A stretch of DNA of 53,519 bases from an uncultured Eubacteriales bacterium. Lineage in GTDB: Bacteria; Bacillota; Clostridia; Monoglobales; Monoglobaceae. This document shows positions 44,479 to 53,200 of this stretch, one piece after another (position 1 is the stretch's first letter; every line of letters starts with the position of its first letter). The translations under genes were made by a program, and so were the position numbers. The stretch is taken from NCBI GenBank assembly GCA_900545865.1, contig URAN01000016.1, forward strand, positions 1 to 53,519, in the 5' to 3' direction. A model generated the notes under the pieces. That model did not search any database, was not told the DNA's origin, and saw nothing but the letters and a program-made list of their open reading frames with translations.

Positions 44479-47400
44479 TTAGTTAAGCTCTAACGTGTAA
44501 TACGAATTGCATATCTTATCGTCTTTGATATAACGAATATAAACCCCATACCAGCCTGCCGTATTTTGTTTCCATACGCTACCGTCTTTCGGATTGGTAT
44601 ATTGCTGATTCAATGCTTTTCCGTTGATGTCGCTGAATTTTGCGGCAGCAGCAGAAAATTCATTCCAGTTTGTAATATATATATCATCCGTACCGATATA
44701 TACGATTGTCACTTTCGCAACATTGAATCCGTTTGCCGTCAAAGCTATGTTGCTTTCTTCCGCAATTGCAAACGGAGCATCTGTCGGCTGTAAATCATGA
44801 TCGTCAGCGGTGAATGTATAGTACTTTGCCAAAGTCTTATTTAAGTTTTCATCAAAATACTTTATAAATGCAACATAATTTCCGTTATTGCTGAACGTTT
44901 TTGCGTAATCGAGAGTATTAAGCGCCTTCTCATATCCGCTGCTGCCGTTTATATCCGGGTATTTTTTCCCCGCCTTTACAAAGTCATTCCATGTTATATC
45001 GCTCGCATTAATCTCAGCGTTTCCGATATAAGCAACGCCTATTGTCGATGAAACATTACCTGTCATTTTCAAAGTTTTTGTTTTAGCGTTATACGAAAGA
45101 GCAGGTGTTTCAAAGCTTACGGCATTTTTGACATTAAAGGTAATGTAATCGGCGGTTGTTGTTCCGTCTTCTTTGGTATATTTTACAAACGCTACATAGT
45201 TGCCTCGTGTCCCCGGCGTTCTTTTTGTAAAATTATTATATACAGCATATCCGACCGAGCTGTTCAGATTGGCATATCTTTTACCTGCGGAAACCAACCT
45301 ATCCCAGTTTATATTATCCGCATCAAAGGTTGCTCCGCCGACATAAACAATTCCGACCCTACAGCTTGCATCTGCCCTTTTAACAAGCGTCAGTGTGGTT
45401 CCGTCCCACTTAAGATACGGAATATCGGGGTTTTCCGGTTCAGGTTCGGGTTCAACAATCTGATTTTTCGTAAACTTTGCCGTATACGTTTTATTTGCTG
45501 TTACGTTGCTGACCACAAATTCCGCTGTATCGCACACCTTTGTTTCGCCGTCATACCAGCCGTCAAAGGTATAACCTTCATTTGCTGCTGCGGCGAGCGT
45601 TATGCTGCTGCCCTCCGCAACTTCGCCGCCGCCCGATACCGTGCCGCCGGTTTCGGCTGTGGCTGTTACGGTATAGGTGTTCGGCTGTAATCCGGTGACG
45701 GTTCTGTTGTCGCTTGCCCAATCGTAAGCAGTCAGGTTTTTGGTTGCGCCGACCACGGTGGTGTCAGTTTGACTGAATGCATAAAAAGCGCCTGTTCCGG
45801 AACCGGCTGCCGGAAGGGTCGCATTTGCCCAGCCCTCGCCGAAAATAAAGGTCGTGATAGGTGTATTCATTGCAAAATTGGAAATGTCTGTCTTTGCATT
45901 TACAGTAAACGAGCTTAAATCAAGCGTTGTAAACGCATCACTATTATATCCACATTCATAAAACATATATGACATATCCGTTACTTTAGGGGTGTTAAAA
46001 TTGTCACCTAAATCAAGCGTAAATACTTTACTGCTATATCCACATCTGTAAAACATATAATCCATACCACCCACAAACCAAACCTTTGAGGTATCAAATT
46101 TGTCACCTAAATCAAGCGTAAATACTTCACTGCTATATCCACATCCATAAAACATATGTCTCATACTCGTAACATTTGATGTGTCGAATTTATCGCCAAG
46201 ATTAAGCGTAAATGCTTTATTGCTATATCCACATTCATAAAACATATCTCCCATATTGATAACATTTGATGTGTCGAATTTATCGCCAAGATTAAGCGTA
46301 AATGCTTCATCTCTATATCCACATCTATAAAACATCCTATACATCTTCTTAACCTTTGATGTGTCAAATTTATTACCCAAATCAAGCGTAAATACATTGC
46401 TATTATATCCGCATTCCCTAAACATTTCGGACATATTTGTTACATTTGAAGTATCAAATTTGTCGCCGAGGTTAAGTGTAAATACTTTACTGCCACACCC
46501 GAAAAACATACCTTCCATATTCGTTACATTTATTGTATTGAATTTGTCACCCAAATCAAGCGTAAATTCACTGCCGCTTCCGCAGTTACAAAACATATGT
46601 GACATATCCGTTACGTTTGATGTGTCAAAATTACCTCCCAAATTCAGTGTAAATTTGTCACTCCGCACTCCGCATTCGCTAAACATAAATGACATATTCG
46701 TTACATTTGATGTATCAAATGTAACGCCTAAATCAAGCGTAAGTGCTTCGCTCCAATATCCGCAGCGATAAAACATATATGACATATCAGTAACCTTTGA
46801 AGTATTAAATTTGTCGCCGAGGTCAAGTGTAAATCCAGTGCTGTCTCCGCCGCATTCATAAAACATATATGACATATCCGTTACGTTTGATGTATCAAAA
46901 TTATCTCCCAAATCAAGTGTAGATTTACTGTATTGGCCGCCGAACATAGCAAACATATATGACATATTTTTTGTATTTGATGTGTCAAGCATTCCAAGTC
47001 CTGCTATACTGTCAATATTGCTTCCATTGTAAAATGCATACGCCAGGCTCTCTCCCGCAATGATTTTACCGTTGCCGCCGATGTAAAGCTCTGTGCCGTT
47101 CACCCAAGCTTTTACGCTGCCGTCACCGCTTGCGGAATAGTCGGAATAGGTAATATCCGTCAGGTCGTAATCCGCCAAATTCACAAAATGTACAGAGGTA
47201 AATGCATCCTCGGTCAAATTCGTAACGCCGTCACTTTTGATCTTGGTTAAAAGTGTGCTGTCTTTGCTCGTGCTGAACAGATTTGACTCCGTGGGCAGAT
47301 TCTTTATAAACTTCGCCGTGTAGGTCTTATCAGCCGTTACATTGTCAACAACAAATTCCGCCGTATCGCATACCTTTGTATCGCCGTCATACCAGCCGTC

Positions 47401-49527
47401 AAAAGTATAGCCTTCGTTTGCCGTTGCGGTAAGCGTTATGCTGCTCCCATCGGTTACTTCGCCGCCGCCCGATACCGTACCGCCGCCGTCCAATCCCACC
47501 TCTGCCGAAACCGTGTAATAAACAATCTTTGCAAATGTCGCCGTATAGGTTTTGTCGTCATCTGCGTCTTCAATCACAAATTCTGCCGTATCACAAACCT
47601 TTGTATATTCTTCATACCGTCCGTTAAAAGTATACCCATACCATCCTTTAAATATATGCTCGTTATCAGCTGTTGCAGTGAGGGTTATACTTTCGCCGTC
47701 AAGTACCGTGCCGCCGCCCGACACCGTACCGCCGTCTTCCGCCACAGGCGTTATCGTATAGGTGGTGTTATCGGCAAAAGTAACGGTTCTGTTATCTCTC
47801 ATCCAATCATAAGAAAGCAGATTTTTCGTTGCACCGACAATTTCGGTCGGTGTGTTTGAAGAACGCTTTGCGAAGTACTGAGAAGAGGGCAAAGCTGCGT
47901 TTCTCCAGCCCTTGCCGAAAATAAATTTTGTTACAGGGATACTCTCTGCAAAGCCGTCAAGTCCGGTGTATTCGCTTACTGTAAATGCACTTAGATCAAG
48001 AGTTTTAAATGCTGTGCTGTTATATCCGCAACATTCGAACATTTGATACATATCGTTAACCTTTGATGTATCAAAATTATCCCCAAGTTCAAGCTTAAAC
48101 ATCGGAGCACTATAGCCGCAGCGAGCGAACATCAATCTCATATTGATAACATTTGATGTATCAAAATTATATCCCAGATTAAGTGCAAATGTTGTGGAGT
48201 TTCTGCCGGTATTACAGAACATATACGTCATATCGGTAACACTTGATGTATCAAAACCGTTTCCCAAATCCAGTGTAAATTCAGCAGATTCACTGCCGCA
48301 ATTGTAGAACATATATCCCATATCGGTAACTTTTGATGTACCGAGCCGGTCAAGTCCGGTAATGCTGTTGATATTTTTACCATCCCTGAATGCATTTGCA
48401 AGGCTATCTCCCGCTATGATTCTTCCTTCGCCGCCGATGTAAAGCTCTGTGCCGTTCACCCAAGCCTTTACGCTGCCGTCGCCCTTTGCGGAATAGTCGG
48501 AATAGGTGATGTTTGTCATATCACAATCCGCCAAATCCACAAAATGCACGGCGGTAAATGCATTCTCGGCCAAATCGGTAACGCCGTCACTTTTGATCTT
48601 CCTTAAAAGCGTATTGGTGGAATCTGTGCTGAACAGATAGGACGGCTTATATGTTTGAATTTTAAGATAATTTCTCTTGGTATTTGTCCAATCGGCGATT
48701 TTCGTTGTATTTTTCAATAATTTTGAATTCGAGCCGTCAGGATTGTCACTGTATTCCAAATCCACTACAACATTATCCTCTAACTGTATATACGATGCAC
48801 CGGATATTGTGCCCCAATTGTTGTCAACATCATGATCTATAAAGTATAACGGCTTATCGCTATAACATATCCGTACAGACGAATAGCTGTCAACAGACAT
48901 CGCCATACGTCCGTCACCCTCAATCTTTCCGGAGTACAGATAAACATTACCTCTGTTGATGTCTAACGCATACTCACCGTCCGCGAGAATATAGCCGTCT
49001 AAAAGGTAGAACTCACCGCCGTTTACCAGAACCGAATTGCTGCCGCTGATTCCGGTATTATGTATTGTAATACCGCTCACATAAACCTTACCGCCGGTTA
49101 TCAAAACAATTGCTCTTCCGTAATCAGCAGCCGAGAGCCCTAATATGGTTCCGTTACCGGTCAACTCAAGGCTGCCGCCGCTTATGCCGATACCGCAACG
49201 TATGTCGTTTGTATGAGCAATGGCATACGGCGTGGTTAAAGTCTTTCCGTTTGTGTCCAAAGCAAGATAATCGGCTGTGTTCGTCAGCGTGTTTTCAGCC
49301 TTGCAATCAGCAAGCAGCTTAATCGTTGCTTTGTTTTCCTCAGAGGTATCCAAAGCAACAGCCGCAGCCCACGCCGCATCGATTGTGGCGTAATACGTCG
49401 TGTTTCCGTTAAAAGTAACGCTTACCGCATCACCCTCCGCGGCAAAGATTGTTATCGGCATAGCGGTACACAGCATCGCTATACAGATAACAAGAGACAA
49501 TAAACCTTTCAATTTTTTAAACATCAT
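44479..49527 (-). CDS. BspA-like repeat surface protein (1682 aa)
   Basis: A secreted protein with a signal peptide (about 1-30). A beta-helix-like region (about 40-290) has G-G-x-V/L-Y/E-L repeats. Four BspA/DUF285 repeats (about 395-515) are followed by two InlB/Flg_new-type repeats with F-x-G-W-Y and Y-T-A-x-F (about 590-740). Twelve more BspA repeats (about 845-1208) follow, then another InlB-type repeat (about 1280-1345). Three copies of a roughly 100-residue module close the protein (about 1370-1682). Each BspA unit is about 30 residues, T-S-x-V-T-x-M-x-x-M-F-x-x-C-G ... F-T-L-x-L-G-x-x-F-D. BspA proteins are adhesins in other bacteria. No LPXTG, SLH or choline-binding anchor is seen, so the C-terminal modules may hold it at the surface. 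GAGGTG precedes two adjacent ATGs; either could start it. Confidence 0.85.
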   Translation of the reverse strand: MMFKKLKGLLSLVICIAMLCTAMPITIFAAEGDAVSVTFNGNTTYYATIDAAWAAAVALDTSEENKATIKLLADCKAENTLTNTADYLALDTNGKTLTTPYAIAHTNDIRCGIGISGGSLELTGNGTILGLSAADYGRAIVLITGGKVYVSGITIHNTGISGSNSVLVNGGEFYLLDGYILADGEYALDINRGNVYLYSGKIEGDGRMAMSVDSYSSVRICYSDKPLYFIDHDVDNNWGTISGASYIQLEDNVVVDLEYSDNPDGSNSKLLKNTTKIADWTNTKRNYLKIQTYKPSYLFSTDSTNTLLRKIKSDGVTDLAENAFTAVHFVDLADCDMTNITYSDYSAKGDGSVKAWVNGTELYIGGEGRIIAGDSLANAFRDGKNINSITGLDRLGTSKVTDMGYMFYNCGSESAEFTLDLGNGFDTSSVTDMTYMFCNTGRNSTTFALNLGYNFDTSNVINMRLMFARCGYSAPMFKLELGDNFDTSKVNDMYQMFECCGYNSTAFKTLDLSAFTVSEYTGLDGFAESIPVTKFIFGKGWRNAALPSSQYFAKRSSNTPTEIVGATKNLLSYDWMRDNRTVTFADNTTYTITPVAEDGGTVSGGGTVLDGESITLTATADNEHIFKGWYGYTFNGRYEEYTKVCDTAEFVIEDADDDKTYTATFAKIVYYTVSAEVGLDGGGTVSGGGEVTDGSSITLTATANEGYTFDGWYDGDTKVCDTAEFVVDNVTADKTYTAKFIKNLPTESNLFSTSKDSTLLTKIKSDGVTNLTEDAFTSVHFVNLADYDLTDITYSDYSASGDGSVKAWVNGTELYIGGNGKIIAGESLAYAFYNGSNIDSIAGLGMLDTSNTKNMSYMFAMFGGQYSKSTLDLGDNFDTSNVTDMSYMFYECGGDSTGFTLDLGDKFNTSKVTDMSYMFYRCGYWSEALTLDLGVTFDTSNVTNMSFMFSECGVRSDKFTLNLGGNFDTSNVTDMSHMFCNCGSGSEFTLDLGDKFNTINVTNMEGMFFGCGSKVFTLNLGDKFDTSNVTNMSEMFRECGYNSNVFTLDLGNKFDTSKVKKMYRMFYRCGYRDEAFTLNLGDKFDTSNVINMGDMFYECGYSNKAFTLNLGDKFDTSNVTSMRHMFYGCGYSSEVFTLDLGDKFDTSKVWFVGGMDYMFYRCGYSSKVFTLDLGDNFNTPKVTDMSYMFYECGYNSDAFTTLDLSSFTVNAKTDISNFAMNTPITTFIFGEGWANATLPAAGSGTGAFYAFSQTDTTVVGATKNLTAYDWASDNRTVTGLQPNTYTVTATAETGGTVSGGGEVAEGSSITLAAAANEGYTFDGWYDGETKVCDTAEFVVSNVTANKTYTAKFTKNQIVEPEPEPENPDIPYLKWDGTTLTLVKRADASCRVGIVYVGGATFDADNINWDRLVSAGKRYANLNSSVGYAVYNNFTKRTPGTRGNYVAFVKYTKEDGTTTADYITFNVKNAVSFETPALSYNAKTKTLKMTGNVSSTIGVAYIGNAEINASDITWNDFVKAGKKYPDINGSSGYEKALNTLDYAKTFSNNGNYVAFIKYFDENLNKTLAKYYTFTADDHDLQPTDAPFAIAEESNIALTANGFNVAKVTIVYIGTDDIYITNWNEFSAAAAKFSDINGKALNQQYTNPKDGSVWKQNTAGWYGVYIRYIKDDKICNSYYTLELN
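45906..46994 (-). repeat. Tandem array of about 90-bp coding repeats (second BspA block)
   Basis: Twelve in-frame units, mostly 90 bp with a few of 84-99 bp, share blocks such as TCAAGCGTAAAT and AAACATATATGACATAT on the plus strand. Near-identity of several units at DNA level points to recent duplication or recombination. A shorter related block of four units lies at about 47985-48345 and is more diverged. Confidence 0.85.
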
Positions 49528-49576
49528 TTTGCACCTCTCTGTTATATTTTTATATTTATCGAACTCTTTATATATA

Positions 49577-49846
49577 TTATGTATTATTGCATTGCTCGTT
49601 TCTTTCCAGTAAAATCTGATCGGTTTTGGATCTCAACAAAAGCAGTATATCAAGCTCTTTGAGAGTAAGCTCAAGACCCTCTTTGCCGAACAGCGACAAT
49701 ATTCTTGACAAATACTCCGTCCCGGTTATATCATTTCTGCATAATGCAAGATTTTTAAGTTCCTCTTTTAATTTCTCGTTTGTGTCCAATTCATAATTAA
49801 ATTTTAACACCTTATCAAATGTTACTTTTTTCTTTCTTAAAAACAA
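49577..49846 (-). CDS. Small protein of unknown function
   Basis: A protein of about 89 residues, mostly charged and predicted helical, with L-K-E-E-L-K-N-L-A-L and a leucine-rich stretch E-L-T-L-K-E-L-D-I-L-L-L-L-R near the C-terminus. I recognise no family. The ribosome site GGAGG suggests the TTG at 49846 as start (8 bp spacing); an in-frame GTG at 49855 overlaps that site. It lies 49 bp ahead of the BspA-like gene and just downstream of a candidate regulated promoter, so it is probably the first gene of that transcript. It has no signal peptide. It may be a small regulator or chaperone of the surface protein; this is only positional. Confidence 0.55.
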   Translation of the reverse strand: MFLRKKKVTFDKVLKFNYELDTNEKLKEELKNLALCRNDITGTEYLSRILSLFGKEGLELTLKELDILLLLRSKTDQILLERNEQCNNT

Positions 49847-49880
49847 TATTTTCACCTCCGAGCAACCAATTACATTTTAT

Positions 49881-49950
49881 ATTATAGCAAAAAGCCACCC
49901 GAAAAGGGTGGCTTTGGTCATAATTGGTCGATTTCGATACCTAATTGGTC
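49881..49950 (-). promoter_or_regulatory. Candidate regulated promoter with three spaced GACCAA repeats
   Basis: On the minus strand a perfect TATAAT (49886-49881) lacks a recognisable -35 box. Upstream, GACCAA occurs at 49950-49945, 49929-49924 and 49919-49914, spaced 21 and 10 bp, so all face one side of the helix. Two of these extend to GACCAATTA. Centred near -42, -52 and -73 from the expected start, they are placed like activator sites. LytTR regulators bind direct repeats about 21 bp apart, and such a regulator is encoded next door, but the base pattern is not the classic LytTR box. Confidence 0.4.
49889..49915 (-). terminator. Terminator of the two-component operon
   Basis: A 10-bp stem AAAGCCACCC / GGGTGGCTTT with a 5-nt loop is followed on the minus strand by CTTTTTGC. 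It lies 45 bp after the kinase stop and overlaps the -35 zone of the candidate promoter for the next gene. Confidence 0.75.
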
Positions 49951-49959
49951 TTTGAGCAA

Positions 49960-51231
49960 TCATGAATTCAGTATAATGCACGCAGTTAATGTTCCGTTGT
50001 CATAGCCGTATTTAATATCGCCGCTGTATTTTCGTATTGCCGAAAGCATTCCGGCTATTCCGATACCACGGTTTATAATCATATTGTTTTCTATTGAAAT
50101 ATCCTGTCTGCACGGATTCGAGCATACAATCACGGTTTTACCGGCGACCGCTCGTATATTAACCTTTATCTCACCGTTGGATTTACATTCAATACATCCG
50201 TTTATCGCATTTTCCAAAAGGTTTGATAAAACAGCAACAAAATCCATATCGGATATTGCCGTGTCTTCCTTAATATCTGCCTCAACGGAAACCGAAATCC
50301 CGTTCTTTTGCGCCTTGGAATAAAAGCTGTTCAATATGGCATTCACCGTAATATTCGGGCAAAACTCGCTCAGCTTTGCCGCCTCAATGCTGTCGTTGTA
50401 TTGTTTCAAATAACTCAAAGCCTCTTGGATTTCACCTTTTTTGAGCAATGTCTCTATGTTTTGATTATGATGTCTGAAATCATGACGAACGGTTTTCGCC
50501 GCCAGCTCGTTTTCCTTTGCGGTTTTGAGCTGATTCTGTAAATATGTCGCTTTTTGTTTAATCAATTCTGTACTGCTTTCGGCTATCATTGATTGAATCG
50601 TGCCAAAAATGACCCATAAAACGGAAATATATATCAAAACCGAAACCGCAAAAAACGGAATGTGTTTCTCTATATTTTCGTATTCGGCATTAAATATTAT
50701 AACATATAGTGCGAATATTATCAAAAACAATGCCGACACAACCGATATGGAATGCCAGGTTTTGAGCCGTTTTGCCGACACAGCTCTCGTCGAGGGCTGC
50801 AGGAAGCGTATATATACCAAAGCCACCGGGATAAACAAAATCGTTCTTATTATATTCCGCGCATAATACACGACTATTTCGGGCGAGTTTTTGAAAAAAA
50901 CTCTGCATATTATAAGCGAAATGCATATGAACACACTGAATATATTTGCATAGCTGATGAACAGAAAAACCTTTTTACACAGCGGATCTGCAGATGTAAA
51001 CAAAAAAATGAAAAACGCCGCAACAATCGTACTTGCAAACGATATGGCATAAAAAACGGCGCTGTTTCCGAATGCAGCATAAGACATCATAGCAAGGCAT
51101 ATAAAAGCAACGAAATAGCCCGAATAAATAAATGCCGTTTTGCGCATAGAAAATTTCGGTTCCGTCATTACCCAAAAGCAAATCGAGTGTGAAATTCCGA
51201 TCATAGTCATAACCAAAAATACGTGTATCAC
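49960..51231 (-). CDS. AgrC-like sensor histidine kinase (GHKL)
   Basis: The 423-residue protein has six or seven N-terminal membrane helices (about 1-215) and a short coiled linker. The HPK10-type histidine box is K-T-V-R-H-D-F-R-H-H-N (about 248-258). The GHKL ATPase domain has N-L-L-E-N-A-I-N-G-C (N box) and G-I-G-I-A-G-M (G box). This is the layout of AgrC/ComD peptide sensors. No agrB processing protease or agrD-like peptide gene is visible in the window, so the signal is unknown. Its ATG overlaps the regulator stop by 4 bp. Confidence 0.88.
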   Translation of the reverse strand: MIHVFLVMTMIGISHSICFWVMTEPKFSMRKTAFIYSGYFVAFICLAMMSYAAFGNSAVFYAISFASTIVAAFFIFLFTSADPLCKKVFLFISYANIFSVFICISLIICRVFFKNSPEIVVYYARNIIRTILFIPVALVYIRFLQPSTRAVSAKRLKTWHSISVVSALFLIIFALYVIIFNAEYENIEKHIPFFAVSVLIYISVLWVIFGTIQSMIAESSTELIKQKATYLQNQLKTAKENELAAKTVRHDFRHHNQNIETLLKKGEIQEALSYLKQYNDSIEAAKLSEFCPNITVNAILNSFYSKAQKNGISVSVEADIKEDTAISDMDFVAVLSNLLENAINGCIECKSNGEIKVNIRAVAGKTVIVCSNPCRQDISIENNMIINRGIGIAGMLSAIRKYSGDIKYGYDNGTLTACIILNS

Positions 51232-51956
51232 TGTTTCATCGCCTCCTCTCGGTAAAAATTAAAGTATTGCTCTTTAACATCGTTTCTGAGACGTCTCGGA
51301 ATGGGTATGCTCTGTCCGTTAATCATAATAAGCTCGGTTTGAAGAACGCTTTGCACGCACCTTAGATTTACTACATACGATGCCCCGACCGATATAAAGC
51401 CTTTAACATCACCAAACGATTTTTTCATATCGGCAAGAGTTGTATGCGTTTTTAAGCTCTTGCCCGATTTTAAGTGTATTTCAACATTATGGTTTTTCGA
51501 TTCCATATACAGCATATGATACAAGTCGATACGGTGTATCTCTCGTCCGCACGTCACAGGCACGAACAAACGCTTGTTTCTTTTTTCGATAACCCTGTCA
51601 AGCGTGTTGATAAGCCTTTCTTCGGTAAACGGTTTCGTCAGATAATCATTGACGTGCAGGGCAAACGCCTCAACCGCAAAATCAGAGCTTGTCGTCAGAA
51701 AAATAATGTCCGTATTATCCTCGCCCTTGCGCTGAATCTCCTTTGCGATTTCTGTTCCCAAAATACCCGGCATACAAATATCGAGAAGAGCAATATCCGG
51801 GGCACCCTTTTGGGTTATATAATCCAGCATATCCAAAGGATTTAAAAAGCAATTAATTGTAAAAAGCAGCTCCGCGTGCGCTTTTTCATATTCCGACACA
51901 ACCTGTTTTATGTTTTCAAGCTCATTGATTTGGTCATCACATATCATAATGTTCAT
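51228..51956 (-). CDS. AgrA-like LytTR response regulator
   Basis: The 242-residue protein has a receiver domain (M-I-C-D-D at the start, phosphoacceptor Asp in A-L-L-D-I-C-M-P-G near residue 58, and Y-L-T-K-P-F) and a C-terminal LytTR DNA-binding domain (about 140-240, with Y-M-E-S-K-N-H and the I-S-V-G-A-S-Y-V-V-N turn). The ATG at 51956 follows AGAAGG; the longer in-frame start has no site. It is transcribed with the kinase, regulator first. The nearest likely targets are the BspA-like gene and the capsule operon downstream. Confidence 0.9.
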   Translation of the reverse strand: MNIMICDDQINELENIKQVVSEYEKAHAELLFTINCFLNPLDMLDYITQKGAPDIALLDICMPGILGTEIAKEIQRKGEDNTDIIFLTTSSDFAVEAFALHVNDYLTKPFTEERLINTLDRVIEKRNKRLFVPVTCGREIHRIDLYHMLYMESKNHNVEIHLKSGKSLKTHTTLADMKKSFGDVKGFISVGASYVVNLRCVQSVLQTELIMINGQSIPIPRRLRNDVKEQYFNFYREEAMKQ

Positions 51957-52038
51957 TTTTAAAACCTTCTTTCGGTCTCGATACAATTTTATAATCGGCA
52001 ATTACTCCGCACAAGCATTCGGTATTATATATCAGCGC

Positions 52039-52089
52039 ACAAAAATGTACACTTTACCTCTTTTAAACGAGGCAAAGTGACATTTTTGT
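52039..52089. repeat. Long hairpin upstream of the two-component operon
   Basis: ACAAAAATGT-A-CACTTTACCTC (52039-52060) pairs with GAGGCAAAGTGACATTTTTGT (52069-52089), with one bulge and one mismatch and an 8-nt loop. It lies 83 bp upstream of the regulator ATG and could be an operator, a leader structure or a terminator remnant. The rest of the 51957-52390 gap is AT-rich; I could not define a promoter or a gene there. Confidence 0.55.
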
Positions 52090-52390
52090 ACCTTTATTAT
52101 CATTTGAAAATAAGACAAACTTATTATGTATGTATATATGTAAAGATTTTACGCCGCACAACATAATATGTCAAGTCCTTTCTCAAAAATTTTTCGCATA
52201 TTTTTTATAATTATATCACGGATTTCGTGTTTTGTCATCATTCTAAAGTATGATTTTATAATTTTCGTAGCTATGCACAATTAAATTTCTCCTATACGCA
52301 ATTGTGTATATATTTAAAACCCCTGATATAGAATCCAAATTTTTTAAAATAAAAACTTGTTCCGATATTATTATTTCGATTTTATTGCAT

Positions 52391-52430
52391 AAAAAAGGAT
52401 TTGCGGCGTGATAATGCGCAAACCCTTTTT
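52391..52430 (-). terminator. Terminator of the BFD-rubredoxin unit
   Basis: On the minus strand AAAAAGGGTTTGCG pairs with CGCAAATCCTTTTT (one mismatch) around a 12-nt loop, ending in a run of six T. It begins 13 bp after the rubredoxin stop. Confidence 0.8.
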
Positions 52431-52442
52431 GCAATTGTTTGA

Positions 52443-52598
52443 TTATTCTTCCGTGAATGCGTCTTTACCCAAGCCGCAAATCGGACACACCCAATCTTCG
52501 GGAACATCTTCCCACGCTGTTCCGGGTGCTATTCCGTTATCGGGGTCACCGACAGCCGGGTCATAAACGTATCCGCAGGGACATTCATATTTTTTCAT
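52443..52598 (-). CDS. Rubredoxin
   Basis: A 51-residue protein with the two iron-binding motifs C-P-C-G-Y (Cys 6 and 8) and C-P-I-C-G (Cys 38 and 41), and the core Y-D-P-A-V-G-D-P-D-N-G-I-A-P-G-T. The four cysteines would hold one iron for single-electron transfer, typically to peroxide- or oxygen-reducing enzymes in anaerobes. The first knuckle reads C-P-C-G rather than the common C-x-x-C-G, one residue shorter than classical rubredoxins. A GAGGAGG site precedes the ATG. It follows a [2Fe-2S] protein gene by 30 bp. Confidence 0.93.
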   Translation of the reverse strand: MKKYECPCGYVYDPAVGDPDNGIAPGTAWEDVPEDWVCPICGLGKDAFTEE

Positions 52599-52628
52599 AG
52601 TAAAAAACCTCCTCTTTTGTTTTCAAAT

Positions 52629-52823
52629 TTATTTGCTCATTATTTGAGATATTGTGTCCATAATTTTGTCGTGACATCCGCCGCAGCCGGTCGAACACTT
52701 TGTGATTTTTTGAACATCTTCAAAAGCCTTTTCCACGTTCTCGAATTTTGTTTCGCGATGAAGTGCGTTTTCAACGTCTGCATAAGTCACTTTTTTGCAA
52801 TTACAAATTGTATAGTTTTCCAT
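52629..52823 (-). CDS. BFD-like [2Fe-2S]-binding protein
   Basis: The 64-residue protein has C-N-C early (residues 7 and 9) and C-S-T-G-C-G-G-C-H near residue 43, in the order of the BFD/Fer2_BFD domain. Such small domains carry a [2Fe-2S] cluster and serve in iron release or electron transfer. Pairing with rubredoxin suggests an oxidative-stress or iron-handling electron chain; the partner enzyme is not in the window. I use the second of two adjacent ATGs, 7 bp after AGGTG. Confidence 0.85.
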   Translation of the reverse strand: MENYTICNCKKVTYADVENALHRETKFENVEKAFEDVQKITKCSTGCGGCHDKIMDTISQIMSK

Positions 52824-52860
52824 CATAAATCACCTTTTATATTATCCAAAATATCTCTTA

Positions 52861-52890
52861 AGTATACCCTCAAAGCCTTTTACGTGTCTT
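52861..52890 (-). promoter_or_regulatory. Possible promoter of the BFD-rubredoxin unit
   Basis: On the minus strand AAGACA (52890-52885), an 18-bp spacer and TATACT (52866-52861) lie about 38 bp upstream of the BFD-like start. A small GTGTC/GACAC hairpin overlaps the -35 side, which may mark a repressor site. Confidence 0.45.
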
Positions 52891-52967
52891 GTCTCGACAC
52901 ATATTTACTGATTTTAATGCTCCTCAAACGCCGAACTTATGCGGTTTCCGGCATAAACTCATTTCTA

Positions 52968-52995
52968 TTTGCCCACAAAATTTTTTGCCCACAAA
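52968..52995. repeat. Two copies of TTTGCCCACAAA
   Basis: Exact 12-mers at 52968-52979 and 52984-52995 are offset by 16 bp; each has TTTG/CAAA symmetry. They stand about 80-105 bp upstream of the candidate BFD-rubredoxin promoter and just downstream of the excisionase-like remnant. They could be paired operator sites or the terminal repeats of a lost element. Confidence 0.5.
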
Positions 52996-53011
52996 TGATT
53001 TGAAAATAGTG

Positions 53012-53200
53012 TTATTCGGTCTTTATGTTAATGTTTTCATCAAATCCAATTCCGTCATACTTGTCTAAAAATTCAAGCAGTGCTTTCCTTGTAATTTTTC
53101 TGCACCCAAGTTTTATAGAACGAATATATCCGCCGGTTATAAGAGCATATACATAATTTCAGTTTACTTTTAGAAGTTTTGCAACTTTATTTATAGTATA
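53012..53200 (-). pseudogene. Broken excisionase/HTH_17-type DNA-binding protein
   Basis: The minus frame reads Y-T-I-N-K-V-A-K-L-L-K-V-N, a TGA stop, then N-Y-V-Y-A-L-I-T-G-G-Y-I-R-S-I-K-L-G and R-K-A-L-L-E-F-L, ending at TAA. This is the MerR-like winged helix of excisionase-family proteins. The stop replaces a residue that is usually Arg (CGA to TGA is one step). No start codon remains, because a TGA directly precedes the Y. It is therefore a decayed gene, probably from a mobile element. Confidence 0.7.

Noticed and set aside
45906..46994. Regular about 90-bp repeats that could suggest a CRISPR array
   Set aside because: Units are contiguous, in frame and variable throughout, and encode BspA repeats; there are no constant repeats separated by unique spacers. 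No CRISPR array or cas gene was seen.
52243..52434. Minus-strand ORF of 63 residues upstream of the rubredoxin terminator region
   Set aside because: It has no ribosome site or recognisable motif and runs through the terminator hairpin of the rubredoxin unit.
49960..52442. Complete Agr quorum-sensing locus
   Set aside because: Kinase and regulator resemble AgrC/AgrA, but I found no AgrB-like protease or AgrD-like peptide gene around them, so a peptide system cannot be claimed.
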